Shown here piece after piece: positions 1 through 8,422 of a stretch of DNA of 64,000 nt. The DNA is from JAJFJD01 sp965228695 (lineage in GTDB: Bacteria; Pseudomonadota; Alphaproteobacteria; UBA8366): positions 4,898,001 to 4,962,000 of the forward strand of contig CBDDIB010000002.1 in NCBI GenBank assembly GCA_965228695.1, in the 5' to 3' direction. Position 1 is the stretch's first letter, and every line of letters begins with the position of its first letter. The notes under the pieces are model-generated. The model had not been told where the DNA came from, did not search any database, and was given only the letters and a program-made list of their open reading frames with translations. A program made the position numbers and the translations under genes.

Positions 1-1
1 G

Positions 2-586
2 CTGCATGATTTCGCCTTCCGCCTCGCCCAGCGGCGCAAGGCAAAAGGCCGCGGCGGCTCCCTCACCTGCGTCGACAAGGCGAACGTGTTCCGGTCGATG
101 GCCTTCTTCCGGCAGATCTTCGACGAACGCGCGAAGAACTTCCCGGACGTGGAGCGCCGGTACAATTATGTGGATGCGCAGGCTTTGGACCTGATCCGGC
201 GGCCCTGGGACTTCGACGTGCTGGTGATGGAGAATATGTTCGGCGACATCTTGTCGGACCTGGGGGGCGGCCTTGTCGGCGGCATGGGGATGGCAGCTTG
301 CGGCGAGATCGGCGATGAACACGGGTTGTTCCAGCCCGCGCATGGCAGCGCGCCGGACATCATGGGGCAGGACAAGGCGAACCCGCTGGCCGCGATCCTG
401 AGCGGCGCGATGATGCTCGAATACCTGGCCCAGAAATCCGACCAGCCGCAATTGGCGGACGCCGCCGCCGTCATCGAGGGCGCGGTCCAAACCGGCTTCG
501 CGGAAAACCGGATCCGCCCCATGGAATTCGGCGGCGACATGGGCACGGCCGCCGTCACCAACGAACTGCTCGATGCGATTCGGTAG
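2..586 (+). CDS. isocitrate/isopropylmalate dehydrogenase family protein, 3' part only
   Basis: The reading frame is already open at base 2, so the start lies outside the window; 194 residues remain. They carry the family's C-terminal signature: the metal-binding FGDILSDLGGG segment, then QPAHGSAPDIMGQDKANP, which corresponds to the nucleotide-binding HGSAPDIAG loop, then LSGAMMLEYL. This fold oxidatively decarboxylates beta-hydroxy acids (isopropylmalate, D-malate, tartrate) with NAD. The genes that follow belong to four-carbon acid-sugar catabolism, so a tartrate/malate-type substrate is more likely than leucine biosynthesis. That choice is inference, because the substrate-specifying N-terminal half is missing. 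Confidence 0.85.
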   Translation: MHDFAFRLAQRRKAKGRGGSLTCVDKANVFRSMAFFRQIFDERAKNFPDVERRYNYVDAQALDLIRRPWDFDVLVMENMFGDILSDLGGGLVGGMGMAACGEIGDEHGLFQPAHGSAPDIMGQDKANPLAAILSGAMMLEYLAQKSDQPQLADAAAVIEGAVQTGFAENRIRPMEFGGDMGTAAVTNELLDAIR

Positions 587-643
587 CGGAAACGGAGAAT
601 CTGACATGATATTCGGCAATCGTAACCGGACGGGGCCATAGCC

Positions 644-1910
644 ATGGCTGTTCTTCTCGGCGCCATCGCCGACGATTCGACCGGCGCGACCGACCTGGCC
701 AACACCCTGGTCAAGGAAGGCATGCGCGCCGTTCAAACCATCGGCGTGCCGGACGGCGATGTCGATCTCGGCGACGCCGACGCCGTGGTCGTCGCGTTGA
801 AGTCGCGGACGGCGCCGGTGACGGACGCCGTCGACGCCTCCCGCGCGGCGCTGGCCTGGCTGCGCGGGCTGGGGCCCGCGGCAATATTTTTTCAAATATT
901 GCTCGACCTTCGACTCCACGCCCGCGGGCAATATCGGGCCGGTCGCCGACGCGTTGCTGACGGACCTGGACGCGGACTTCACCTTCCTGTGCCCGGCCTT
1001 CCCGGACAACGGCCGGGTCGTCCGCGAGGGCCTGCTCTATGTAAACGGCGAACTGCTCGAAAATTCCCCGATGAAGGATCATCCGCTCACGCCGATGCGG
1101 GACTCGCGGGTCGTGGAACTGATGCGGATGCAGACCGACCGGAAAGTCGGCCTGATCAAACAGGCGACCGTAACCGACGGCCCCGCCGCCATCGCGTCCG
1201 CTGCTGACGCACTGCGGCGGGACGGCGTCACCTACGGCGTTATCGATACCGAAAGCAACGCGGACCTTCGCGCGATCGGCGCGGCGGCGGTGGACCATGC
1301 CCTCGTCACGGGCGGATCCGGCGCCGCCATGGGCCTGCCGGCGAATTTCCGCAGTGCCGGCCTGCTCGGTGATCCGGTTCCCGCGACGCCGCCGCAAGTA
1401 ACCGGGCGCGCCGCCGTGCTGGCGGGAAGTTGCAGCCAGGCGACGCGGCGGCAAATCGCGGTGGCCCGGAAGGCGTGGCCGCACCGAAAGATCGACGTCC
1501 ACCGCATCGCGGCCGGCGATCCCGTGGCGGCCGAAATTCTCGACTGGGCCGCACAGCAGGATACATCGACGCCGGTCCTTATCTACGGCTCCGCCGACCC
1601 CGACGAGGTCGCCGCCATCCAGGCGCAATACGGCGTGACCGAAGCTGGCGAGATGGTCGAGCGCGTGATCGGCGAAGTGGCGGCGGGTCTTGCAACACAA
1701 GGCGTCCAGCGTCTTGTGGTTGCCGGCGGCGAAACGGCCGGCGCGGTGGTTTCGGCGCTCGGCGTCGAGGCGCTCCGCATTGGCCCGGAGATCGATACCG
1801 GCGTACCCTGGACGGAGACTTTGGGAGGCTCGCCGATTGCGCTTGCGCTCAAGTCGGGAAATTTCGGCGGCGAGGATTTCTTCGCGAAAGCTTTGAGGAT
1901 GCATCCATGA
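644..1910 (+). pseudogene. otnK: four-carbon acid sugar kinase (OtnK family), frameshifted
   Basis: Members of this family phosphorylate 3-oxo-tetronates so that an OtnC aldolase can decarboxylate them. The N-terminal part starts at 644 (LGAIADDSTGATDLANTLV, the kinase's first motif). It stays in frame until the T6 run at 887-892, where it shifts into unrelated sequence. From base 894 the frame one base further on resumes the family sequence (KYCSTFDSTPAGNIGPVADAL) and runs to the stop at 1910, including the GGETAG nucleotide-binding motif. Removing one T would give an ordinary full-length gene of about 420 codons. The cause could be a sequencing error in the homopolymer, a true inactivating mutation, or slippage at the T tract. 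The stop overlaps the next gene by ATGA. Confidence 0.85.
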
Positions 1911-2539
1911 CCGAGACGAAACTGCGCGAGCGGATCGTCACGCTCGCCAAGTCGATCTACGACCGGGGCCTGACCTTCGGATCGTCGGGCAACATCAGCG
2001 TCCGCGTCGAGGACGGCTGGCTGATGACGCCGACCGGATCATCGATGGGCGAACTCGACCCGGCCCGCCTGTCGAAGCTGGGGCCGGACGGTAACCATCT
2101 CTCCGGCGACAAACCCACCAAGGAAACCTTCCTGCACGCCGCCATGTACGAACAGCGTCAGGACTGCGAGGCCGTGGTGCATCTGCACTCGACCCATTCG
2201 GTCGCGGTGAGCTGCCTCGACGGTATCGACCCGGCCAACGTAATGCCGCCGATCACGGCCTATTACGTGATGCGCATCGGCACGCTGCCGCTCGTCCCCT
2301 ATTTCGCGCCGGGCGACCTGGACCTCGCCAAGGCGGTGCGCGAGATGGCGTCGGATCACCACGCGGTCCTGCTCGCGAACCACGGACCGGTCGTCGCCGG
2401 CACGTCCCTGGAGGACGCCGTCTACGCAACCGAGGAATTGGAAGAAACGGCGAAACTGTTTCTGTTGCTGCATCAACACAAGACGCGGTATCTCACACCG
2501 GAGCAGGTCGCGGACCTGCACCGCCGTTTTCCCAGCTAA
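1907..2539 (+). CDS. otnC: class II aldolase, 3-oxo-tetronate 4-phosphate decarboxylase type
   Basis: This 210-residue protein has the short class II aldolase/adducin layout. FGSSGNISVRV is the phosphate-binding motif near residue 30, TKETFLHAAMY contributes the catalytic Glu, and VHLHSTHS plus LLANHGPVV supply the zinc-binding histidines. In the otn pathway it would remove CO2 from the phosphorylated 3-oxo acid made by OtnK to give dihydroxyacetone phosphate. The start is fixed by the ATGA overlap with the kinase frame, implying translational coupling. L-fuculose-phosphate-like aldolase is the alternative, but the kinase partner favours OtnC. Confidence 0.85.
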   Translation: MTETKLRERIVTLAKSIYDRGLTFGSSGNISVRVEDGWLMTPTGSSMGELDPARLSKLGPDGNHLSGDKPTKETFLHAAMYEQRQDCEAVVHLHSTHSVAVSCLDGIDPANVMPPITAYYVMRIGTLPLVPYFAPGDLDLAKAVREMASDHHAVLLANHGPVVAGTSLEDAVYATEELEETAKLFLLLHQHKTRYLTPEQVADLHRRFPS

Positions 2540-2548
2540 GGAGCGATC

Positions 2549-3124
2549 ATGGCCGACAGACTTGGCATGGACCCGGCCCGCATCGAGCGGCTGCGCAGTC
2601 CCGACCGGTTGGAATACTTCGACCCGGACAAGATTTGGGATGAGCTGAACCCGCCATCGGACTGCACGGTGGTCGATATCGGGACCGGCGTCGGTTTCGT
2701 CGCCCTGCCCTTCGCCGAACGTTACCCCGACGCCACGGTCTATGGCTGCGATATCCTCGACGGCATGATCGAGCTTCTGACGGAAGACGCGGCCGCGCGC
2801 GGCCTGGGCAATGTCCACGGGATCGTCATGCAGCCGAACTCGATCGACCTGCCGGACGCCGCCGCCGACATCATCGTGATGGCGCAGCTTCATCATGAGT
2901 TGGACGAACCGGCCCCGTTGCTGGCCGAGTGCAAGCGCTTGCTACGCCCGGGCGGGACGATCGCCATCGTGGATTGGGCCGACGCCGACAACGGCAAGAG
3001 CCCGCCCGCCGGACGGCGTGTCCCCGTGGCCCGCCTACGGGACGAGCTGACGGCCGCAGGCTTCACGGCGTTGGATCTGCACGAAGTCTATGAGTTCCAT
3101 ACCTTCATCACCGGCACGGCGTAG
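2549..3124 (+). CDS. class I SAM-dependent methyltransferase
   Basis: This 191-residue protein has the glycine-rich SAM-binding motif I (VVDIGTGVGFVALPFAERYP, about residues 38-57), an acidic residue at the end of beta-2 (YGCDILDGMI) and a post-motif IVMAQLHHELDE / LLRPGGTIAIVDW typical of the Methyltransf_11/25 type. The substrate cannot be told. The start has AAGGAG overlapping the previous stop codon, nine bases downstream of otnC, so it is co-transcribed with the acid-sugar genes, although no methylation step is known in that pathway. It is the last gene before a long non-coding stretch. Confidence 0.85.
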   Translation: MADRLGMDPARIERLRSPDRLEYFDPDKIWDELNPPSDCTVVDIGTGVGFVALPFAERYPDATVYGCDILDGMIELLTEDAAARGLGNVHGIVMQPNSIDLPDAAADIIVMAQLHHELDEPAPLLAECKRLLRPGGTIAIVDWADADNGKSPPAGRRVPVARLRDELTAAGFTALDLHEVYEFHTFITGTA

Positions 3125-3465
3125 CAGCCGGCGGGCCGCAACGGTCCGTTTTGGTTAGACCAGAACGTCGACCAAATGGCCGCGGCAACCGTCACGGTGC
3201 CGCCGCCCGAAGGGCCAAGGTGAAACGGGCGCTGTCTTCGCCGATCATGCGATGTGCGTCCATCCGGACAACGGCGGCGGGCGGTGCGACCTTGCGGACC
3301 GCGCGCGACACCCGGGGTTTCGGCACCGGGACCGTTAACGCTTGGAACGGCGCAATACTCGTGCTGCGCATGGGGGGCCTCCTTCCCCGGCAGCGATTCA
3401 TTATTCTTTTCCGCTGCTCTGACCCCATTTTGGCCGATCCGCAATAACACCCCTATCGCCCAGAA

Positions 3466-3483
3466 GGACGATAGCTATCGTCC
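3466..3483. promoter_or_regulatory. 18-bp perfect palindrome, candidate operator
   Basis: GGACGATAGCTATCGTCC is its own reverse complement. A further CTATCG lies just upstream at 3453-3458, giving a third copy of the half-site core. It is about 300 bp upstream of the TRAP binding-protein gene and suits a dimeric regulator. No regulator gene is adjacent. Confidence 0.5.
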
Positions 3484-3612
3484 GAAAGAGCTATATTCGA
3501 CCACTTCCTTCCCGCAGCGCCGGTCCCCGAAAAATCGCCGATCTTATTTATTTTGCACAGGAAATACCCCGCCCCTACAATGACCTGGTGAAAAAATAAG
3601 CAGGGGTGGTGC

Positions 3613-3627
3613 CGAGGATGATCCTCG
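3613..3627. promoter_or_regulatory. 15-bp interrupted palindrome upstream of TRAP operon
   Basis: Arms CGAGGAT and ATCCTCG are perfect complements around one G. It lies about 160 bp before the TRAP operon start codon and could be a second operator or a short mRNA hairpin. Confidence 0.4.
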
Positions 3628-3789
3628 ATACCCGGAAACCCTCGTGACTCTCGGTTTTGGCCTGCCAGTTGCAGTGCAGGGCGTAACTACGTTTGGTAAA
3701 GGCGACGCGGGACGGCGAGGTGTCGAATTAGGACAGATCGCGTCCCGTTGCGTTCAAACGACAACGAAAAACAGACAGGAGGGCTTCAG

Positions 3790-4761
3790 ATGCTTTCACT
3801 ACGAAAATTGGCCATAGCAGCGGCGACCGCTTGCATCGCCGCCATGCCGGTTTCGGCGGCGGAATGGGTCATGTCCAGCGGCTATCCGGACAACAATTTC
3901 CACACGATGAACATCAAGAATTTCATCGACGAGGTACAGTCCAAATCCGGCGGCAAATTGAAGATTACCCTGCATTCGAACGGCACGCTGATCAAACTGG
4001 ATGCGACCAAACGCGCGGTCCAGTCCAATCAGATTCCCATCGGCGAGATTCGTCTCGGCGTCTACGGAAACGAAGACCCGATGTACATTCTCGCGGGCCT
4101 GCCCTTCATTGCCGGCACGTATGACGAGGCCTGGAAGCTGAAGGATGTCCAGAAGCCGTATTTCGACAAGTTGTTCGCCAAGAACGGCATGAAGATCCTG
4201 TTCTATTCGCCCTGGCCCGGCCAAGGGTTCTACACCAAGTTTCCGGTAAAACAGACGGCGGACTTCAAAGGCAAGAAGCTGCGCATCTATTCGACGGCGA
4301 CCAAGAAGATGGGCGAAATGCTCGGCTTCAATGCGACCATCCTGCCGTTCGCGGAGATACCGCAAGCCTTCTCGACCGGCCTGATCGAGGCATTGTTCAC
4401 AAGCCCGCAGACCGGCATCGACATTCAGGCTTGGGACAATACGTCGAACTTCACCTATGCCGGCGCGATCCTGTCGAAGAATGCGGTGATCGTGAACGCA
4501 CGCGCCTTCAAGAAGCTGCCCGCGGACGTGCAAAAGGTGGTCATGGAGGCCGCCGCGACCGCCGAGAAGCGCGCCTGGGAGATGAGCAAGAAAACCACGG
4601 AGAAGCAGAAGGGCATCCTTACCAAGAACGGCATGAAAGTCGCCGACGCACCGGCCGGCCTCATCTCGGACATGAAGAAAATCGGCAAGTCCATGATGGA
4701 AGACTGGAAGAAGACCGCCAGTCCGGATGCCAAGGCCGTCCTCGCCGAATACCTGAAGTAA
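3790..4761 (+). CDS. dctP: TRAP transporter substrate-binding protein, DctP family
   Basis: This periplasmic receptor of a tripartite ATP-independent transporter is 323 residues, normal for the family. The chosen start is preceded by AGGAGGG six bases upstream and begins a clear signal peptide (MLSLRKLAIAAATACIAA, cleavage near VSAA-EW); an earlier in-frame ATG at 3748 lacks both. FYSPWPGQGFYTK and KGKKLRIYSTATKKMGEMLGF match the DctP core, in which an Arg in the LRIY strand binds the ligand carboxylate. The ligand is therefore probably an organic acid. The two permease genes follow. Confidence 0.93.
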   Translation: MLSLRKLAIAAATACIAAMPVSAAEWVMSSGYPDNNFHTMNIKNFIDEVQSKSGGKLKITLHSNGTLIKLDATKRAVQSNQIPIGEIRLGVYGNEDPMYILAGLPFIAGTYDEAWKLKDVQKPYFDKLFAKNGMKILFYSPWPGQGFYTKFPVKQTADFKGKKLRIYSTATKKMGEMLGFNATILPFAEIPQAFSTGLIEALFTSPQTGIDIQAWDNTSNFTYAGAILSKNAVIVNARAFKKLPADVQKVVMEAAATAEKRAWEMSKKTTEKQKGILTKNGMKVADAPAGLISDMKKIGKSMMEDWKKTASPDAKAVLAEYLK

Positions 4762-4844
4762 ACGGTAGGGTTTACTCCAACCAACCGCCGGGGCAGTCGC
4801 GCTGATACGCCAGCGCAACCGTCCCGGCGCGGCGAGGCGCTGGC

Positions 4845-5384
4845 ATGCGAATATTCCTCGATCGGCTTTATCTGATCAGCGGTTATCTTGCGGCTTTCTT
4901 CCTGTTCGCAATCGGTGCCACGATCGTTCTGCAGATCATCGGACGTTTCTTCGGCGTCGCCATCGACTCCACCGAACTGTCCGGGTTCTGCCTGGCCGCG
5001 AGTTCGTTCCTTGGCCTGGCCTACGCGCTCAAGGGCGGCACCCATGTGCGGGTCAACCTGCTGATCCGGAACATTCGCGGCAAGGCGAAGAAAGCGATCG
5101 AGCTATGGTGCTGCGGTGCGGGTGCGATTGCAGTCGGTTATTTCGCTTATAACGCCGTCCTGTTCGCCTACGAATCTTTCGAGTTCGGGGACAAGAGCCC
5201 CGGCCTGATCGCCGCACCCTTTTGGATTCCGCAGTCCGGTATGGCCATCGGCGCGACGGTACTGACAATCGCGTTGATCGACGAGTTCGTGCGAATCGCA
5301 AAAGGGAACGAACCGAGCTACGAAGAGAACATCGACGCGGTCCTTGGCGACGAACCGCTCCCCGAAGAACAAAAAGCGTCATAG
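4845..5384 (+). CDS. dctQ: TRAP transporter small permease, DctQ family
   Basis: This 179-residue protein has four hydrophobic helices (about residues 10-35, 45-65, 83-108 and 127-150), as expected for the Q subunit that bridges receptor and large permease. The STELSGFCLAASSFLGLAYALKGG stretch around the second helix is typical of DctQ. The C-terminal tail is charged and cytoplasmic. It is followed after nine bases by the M subunit, so the two are translated from one mRNA. Confidence 0.9.
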   Translation: MRIFLDRLYLISGYLAAFFLFAIGATIVLQIIGRFFGVAIDSTELSGFCLAASSFLGLAYALKGGTHVRVNLLIRNIRGKAKKAIELWCCGAGAIAVGYFAYNAVLFAYESFEFGDKSPGLIAAPFWIPQSGMAIGATVLTIALIDEFVRIAKGNEPSYEENIDAVLGDEPLPEEQKAS

Positions 5385-5393
5385 GACACCGCC

Positions 5394-6698
5394 GTGGGAA
5401 CCGCCGTCACTTCGATCGTTCTCGTCGCCGTCATGTTCCTGTTTCTGGGGAGCGGTATCTGGGTCGCTGTCTCGCTTCTTGCCGTAGGCTATGTCGCACT
5501 CGAATTCTTCACGCCCGCCCCTGCCGGTTCACTGATGGCATCCACCATTTGGGACGCGAGCTGGAACTGGGCGCTGACCGCCCTGCCCCTGTTCATCTGG
5601 ATGGGGGAAATCCTGTTTCGGTCGCGTCTTTCCGAAGACATGTTCAAAGGGCTCGCGCCCTGGCTGAGTTGGCTGCCGGGCCGGCTGCTGCACGTGAATA
5701 TCGTCGGCTGCGGCGTCATGGCGGCGGTCGCGGGATCATCGGCCGTCACCTGCGCCACGGTCGGCCGCATGAGCATCCCGGAATTGAAGAAACGCGGCTA
5801 CGACGAAAAAATGTGCATCGGCACGTTGGCCGGGTCCGGCACACTGGGCCTGTTGATCCCGCCGTCGATCATGCTGATCGTCTACGGCGTGGTCGCGCAG
5901 CAGTCGATCGCGCGCATGTTCATCGCCGGCATTCTGCCGGGCATTCTGTTGGTGGCGATGTTCATGGGCTTCGTGATCATCTGGTCGTGGATCTATCCGG
6001 ACAAAACCCCGGCCAGCGACATCCGCATGACGTTCCGCGAGAAGATCTGGAGTTCGCGCCGGCTGATTCCGGTCATCTGCCTGATCATCGCCGTCATCGG
6101 GTCGATCTACGGCGGCATCGCAACCCCGACCGAGGCAGCAACCCTCGGCGTCATCGGTGCTTTGGTATTGGCCGCGGTGAGCGGCAACCTGAATTGGGCG
6201 ACCTTTATCGACAGTCTGATGTCAGCGATGAAGACAAGCTGCATGATCGCCTTCATCCTGGTCGCGGCCGCTTTCCTGTCGATCTCGATGGGCTTCACCG
6301 GGTTGCCGCGCGCGCTTGCGGGATGGGTCAATGAATTGGGTCTATCGGTGCCCGCACTGCTGTGCGTGCTCACGATATTCTTCATTATCCTGGGCTGTTT
6401 CCTCGACGGCGTGTCGATGATGGTGCTGACCGCATCGGTCGTCCTGCCGATGGTGCAGAATGCCGGGATCGACCTGATCTGGTTTGGCATCTATATCGTG
6501 ATCGTGGTCGAGATGGCGCAGATTACGCCACCGGTCGGCTTCAATCTCTTCGTCCTGCAAGGCATGACGGGGCGTGATATCGTTCAGGTGACAAAGGCAT
6601 CGATTCCCTTCTTCTGCGTTATGCTGGCGAGCATTGTCGTCCTGGCGGTGTTCCCCGAGATCGCGACCTTCCTGCCGCAATACATGGTGCAGCGTTAG
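5394..6698 (+). CDS. dctM: TRAP transporter large permease, DctM family
   Basis: This 434-residue inner-membrane protein with about a dozen hydrophobic segments is the sodium-coupled transport channel of the system. Recognisable DctM stretches include AGSSAVTCATVGRMSIPELKKRGYD, LAGSGTLGLLIPPSIMLIVYG and MAQITPPVGFNLFVLQGM; the serine/threonine-rich loops and PPS/PPVGFN hairpins are the conserved substrate and sodium regions. It starts with GTG. It ends four bases before the convergent deacetylase gene. Confidence 0.93.
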   Translation: MGTAVTSIVLVAVMFLFLGSGIWVAVSLLAVGYVALEFFTPAPAGSLMASTIWDASWNWALTALPLFIWMGEILFRSRLSEDMFKGLAPWLSWLPGRLLHVNIVGCGVMAAVAGSSAVTCATVGRMSIPELKKRGYDEKMCIGTLAGSGTLGLLIPPSIMLIVYGVVAQQSIARMFIAGILPGILLVAMFMGFVIIWSWIYPDKTPASDIRMTFREKIWSSRRLIPVICLIIAVIGSIYGGIATPTEAATLGVIGALVLAAVSGNLNWATFIDSLMSAMKTSCMIAFILVAAAFLSISMGFTGLPRALAGWVNELGLSVPALLCVLTIFFIILGCFLDGVSMMVLTASVVLPMVQNAGIDLIWFGIYIVIVVEMAQITPPVGFNLFVLQGMTGRDIVQVTKASIPFFCVMLASIVVLAVFPEIATFLPQYMVQR

Positions 6699-6701
6699 CG
6701 T

Positions 6702-7622
6702 CTAACCGGCGTCCGACCAGTCGGACAACCCGTTGAGGCCGCGCCAATGGCGGGCGATTTGTTCGCGCCGGGCGAACCACACACCGCCCTTGTCATTCAT
6801 GTGATCGAGCAAGGCTTCAAGGCCGCCGATCCGGCCAGGCCGGCCGATCAGCCGCAAATGCAACCCGATCGACATCATCTTCGGCGTGGTTTTCCCTTCC
6901 CGCCACAGGCAGTCGAACGCATCGATGCAATACCGCGAGAAATCCTCGCCATGGACGAAGCCGGCACCGGGATTGAACCGCATGTCGTTGGTATCGAAGG
7001 CGTAGGGCAGCACCACATGCGGCCGCTCGGCAACGGTTTCGATATACGGCAAATCGTCGTTATAGGCGTTGGAGTCGTATAGGAACCCGCCCTCCTCGAC
7101 CAGCAAACGGCGGGTGTTCACGGATGTGGCGGATCGGGTATGCCAGCCGAGCGGCCGCACGCCGGCGACATCGCGGATCGTAGCAACCGTGTCGGCGATC
7201 ACCTGCCGTTCATGGTCTTCTTCCATGCCCGAATGCGTCTCCCAGCGGTAGCTGTGCGCCGAGATTTCGTGACCGCGCCGCCGCATATCCTCGGCCAGCC
7301 AGGGCGACCGCTTCAGCGCCCGGGCGCAACAACTCATCGTGGCCGTGATGCCGCGCTCCTCGAGGACCCGCGCGATCCGCCAATAGGCCGCGCGCGTGCC
7401 GTATTCGAAATGCGATTCCATGCAGAGGTCGGGAAGGCCGGTGACCTCGTCGCTCGCCTTCGCCTCATAGGTGCCCTCGTTCCGCTCGTCACCGTCGGAC
7501 ACACTGAGTTCCGCGCCTTCCTCCACGTTCACGACGAGCGAAACAGCCACCCTTGCCCCCTCCGGCCAATCGGCCTGCGGCGGCGTCTCGCCATATCCCT
7601 TGAAGTCGCGTGTGTCGGCCAT
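6702..7622 (-). CDS. PuuE/allantoinase-like polysaccharide deacetylase family hydrolase
   Basis: This 306-residue NodB-fold (carbohydrate esterase 4) protein is closest to the PuuE-like branch, which acts on cyclic ureides rather than polysaccharides. Visible features are the family opening DWPEGARVAVSLVVNVEEGAE, FEYGTRAAYWRIARVLEERGI, the HSYRW active-site strand and IGLHLRLIGRPGRI. The start at 7622 has AAGGAGG just upstream; a longer frame to 7721 has none. It belongs to a minus-strand run with the racemase-like gene and GST, opposite the TRAP transporter, suggesting hydrolysis of an imported amide or ureide. The substrate is unknown. Confidence 0.82.
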   Translation of the reverse strand: MADTRDFKGYGETPPQADWPEGARVAVSLVVNVEEGAELSVSDGDERNEGTYEAKASDEVTGLPDLCMESHFEYGTRAAYWRIARVLEERGITATMSCCARALKRSPWLAEDMRRRGHEISAHSYRWETHSGMEEDHERQVIADTVATIRDVAGVRPLGWHTRSATSVNTRRLLVEEGGFLYDSNAYNDDLPYIETVAERPHVVLPYAFDTNDMRFNPGAGFVHGEDFSRYCIDAFDCLWREGKTTPKMMSIGLHLRLIGRPGRIGGLEALLDHMNDKGGVWFARREQIARHWRGLNGLSDWSDAG

Positions 7623-7645
7623 GCCGTCGTCCTCCTTCGCGTTTC

Positions 7646-8371
7646 TTATGGTTCGCGGAACAACCGGCCCCACCCGGTTACCCGGGCCGGGTCCGCACCG
7701 GCCATCTTCATCGACTTCCAAAGTGCGGTCGATACCGTGTCATAAACCGGCAACCCGGTCTCCGCTTCCAGCTTTTCGGCCAGCTGTGCGCTTTTCAGGT
7801 TCGTCGAAAATGTCGTGATCGCCTGCGGTCCGGCTTCGGCGACGTCACGCACCATCTTCTCGATCGAAAATTCTTCGACTTCCGCGAAATCGAAATTCAC
7901 TTCGATGTCGAGATGCCGTTCGGCGCTGCAGTCGATCCCGCTCTTGGCGTAGTTGGCGACGATGGCTTCCTGCACGCCGTGACTATAGGGCGTAACCAGG
8001 CCAAGCCGCTCGACGCCGGTATCGCGCAGCACATCGTTCAACGCCAGGACCGAGGTCGTGGCGGGCACGCCGGTTTCCTCGGTGATCTGCCGGCATAGCT
8101 CCTCGTCGGTGTCGAAGCCGCGCCACCCCGAAGACGTACCGTTCCAGCAGATGACATGGACATGCGCCTCGGCGAGCATTCGGGCCGCGGCCAGCATCGG
8201 CTCAAGCTGGAATTGACCCAGCCCGTATTCCGACAGCGAGATTTCCGTGACCTGGAACCGTCCGAAATGGGCGGTGATATCCGGCAGGTCGTGCAACATG
8301 GCCGCGGTCAGCGGCTCCAGCGCCGTGTTCGAGGACGGCGTCAACATGCCGAGGCGCTTACGACCGGTCAT
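7646..8371 (-). CDS. maleate isomerase / Asp-Glu racemase superfamily protein
   Basis: The 241 residues open with LGMLTPSSNTALEP, the signature start of maleate cis-trans isomerases and arylmalonate decarboxylases. These enzymes use two opposed cysteines near residues 75 and 190. Here the first is present (VICWNGTS, Cys75) but the second position reads TTFSTNLKS, with Ser189 where CTNL is usual. Proton transfer would therefore have to work with one cysteine. It lies 23 bases upstream of the PuuE-like gene in the same minus-strand operon, so it probably isomerises or decarboxylates an intermediate of that pathway. The exact reaction is unknown. Confidence 0.8.
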   Translation of the reverse strand: MTGRKRLGMLTPSSNTALEPLTAAMLHDLPDITAHFGRFQVTEISLSEYGLGQFQLEPMLAAARMLAEAHVHVICWNGTSSGWRGFDTDEELCRQITEETGVPATTSVLALNDVLRDTGVERLGLVTPYSHGVQEAIVANYAKSGIDCSAERHLDIEVNFDFAEVEEFSIEKMVRDVAEAGPQAITTFSTNLKSAQLAEKLEAETGLPVYDTVSTALWKSMKMAGADPARVTGWGRLFREP

Positions 8372-8422
8372 GGATCAATATGTCCCTATTCGATTATTTT
8401 CGTGCATGGCGGTTCGGCCCCG

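Larger units (their letters stand above)
3125..3789. other. 665-bp leader between the acid-sugar operon and the TRAP operon
   Basis: No convincing gene is present: the open frames here lack ribosome sites and protein-like composition. The stretch holds two palindromes (3466-3483 and 3613-3627) and a good ribosome site at its end, so it looks like a long regulated promoter/leader for the transporter operon downstream. Confidence 0.6.

Noticed and set aside
711..1904. Long antisense frame opposite otnK (397 codons)
   Set aside because: It is a high-GC shadow on the opposite strand: its protein is Arg/Ala-rich and has no domain, whereas the forward frames match kinase motifs.
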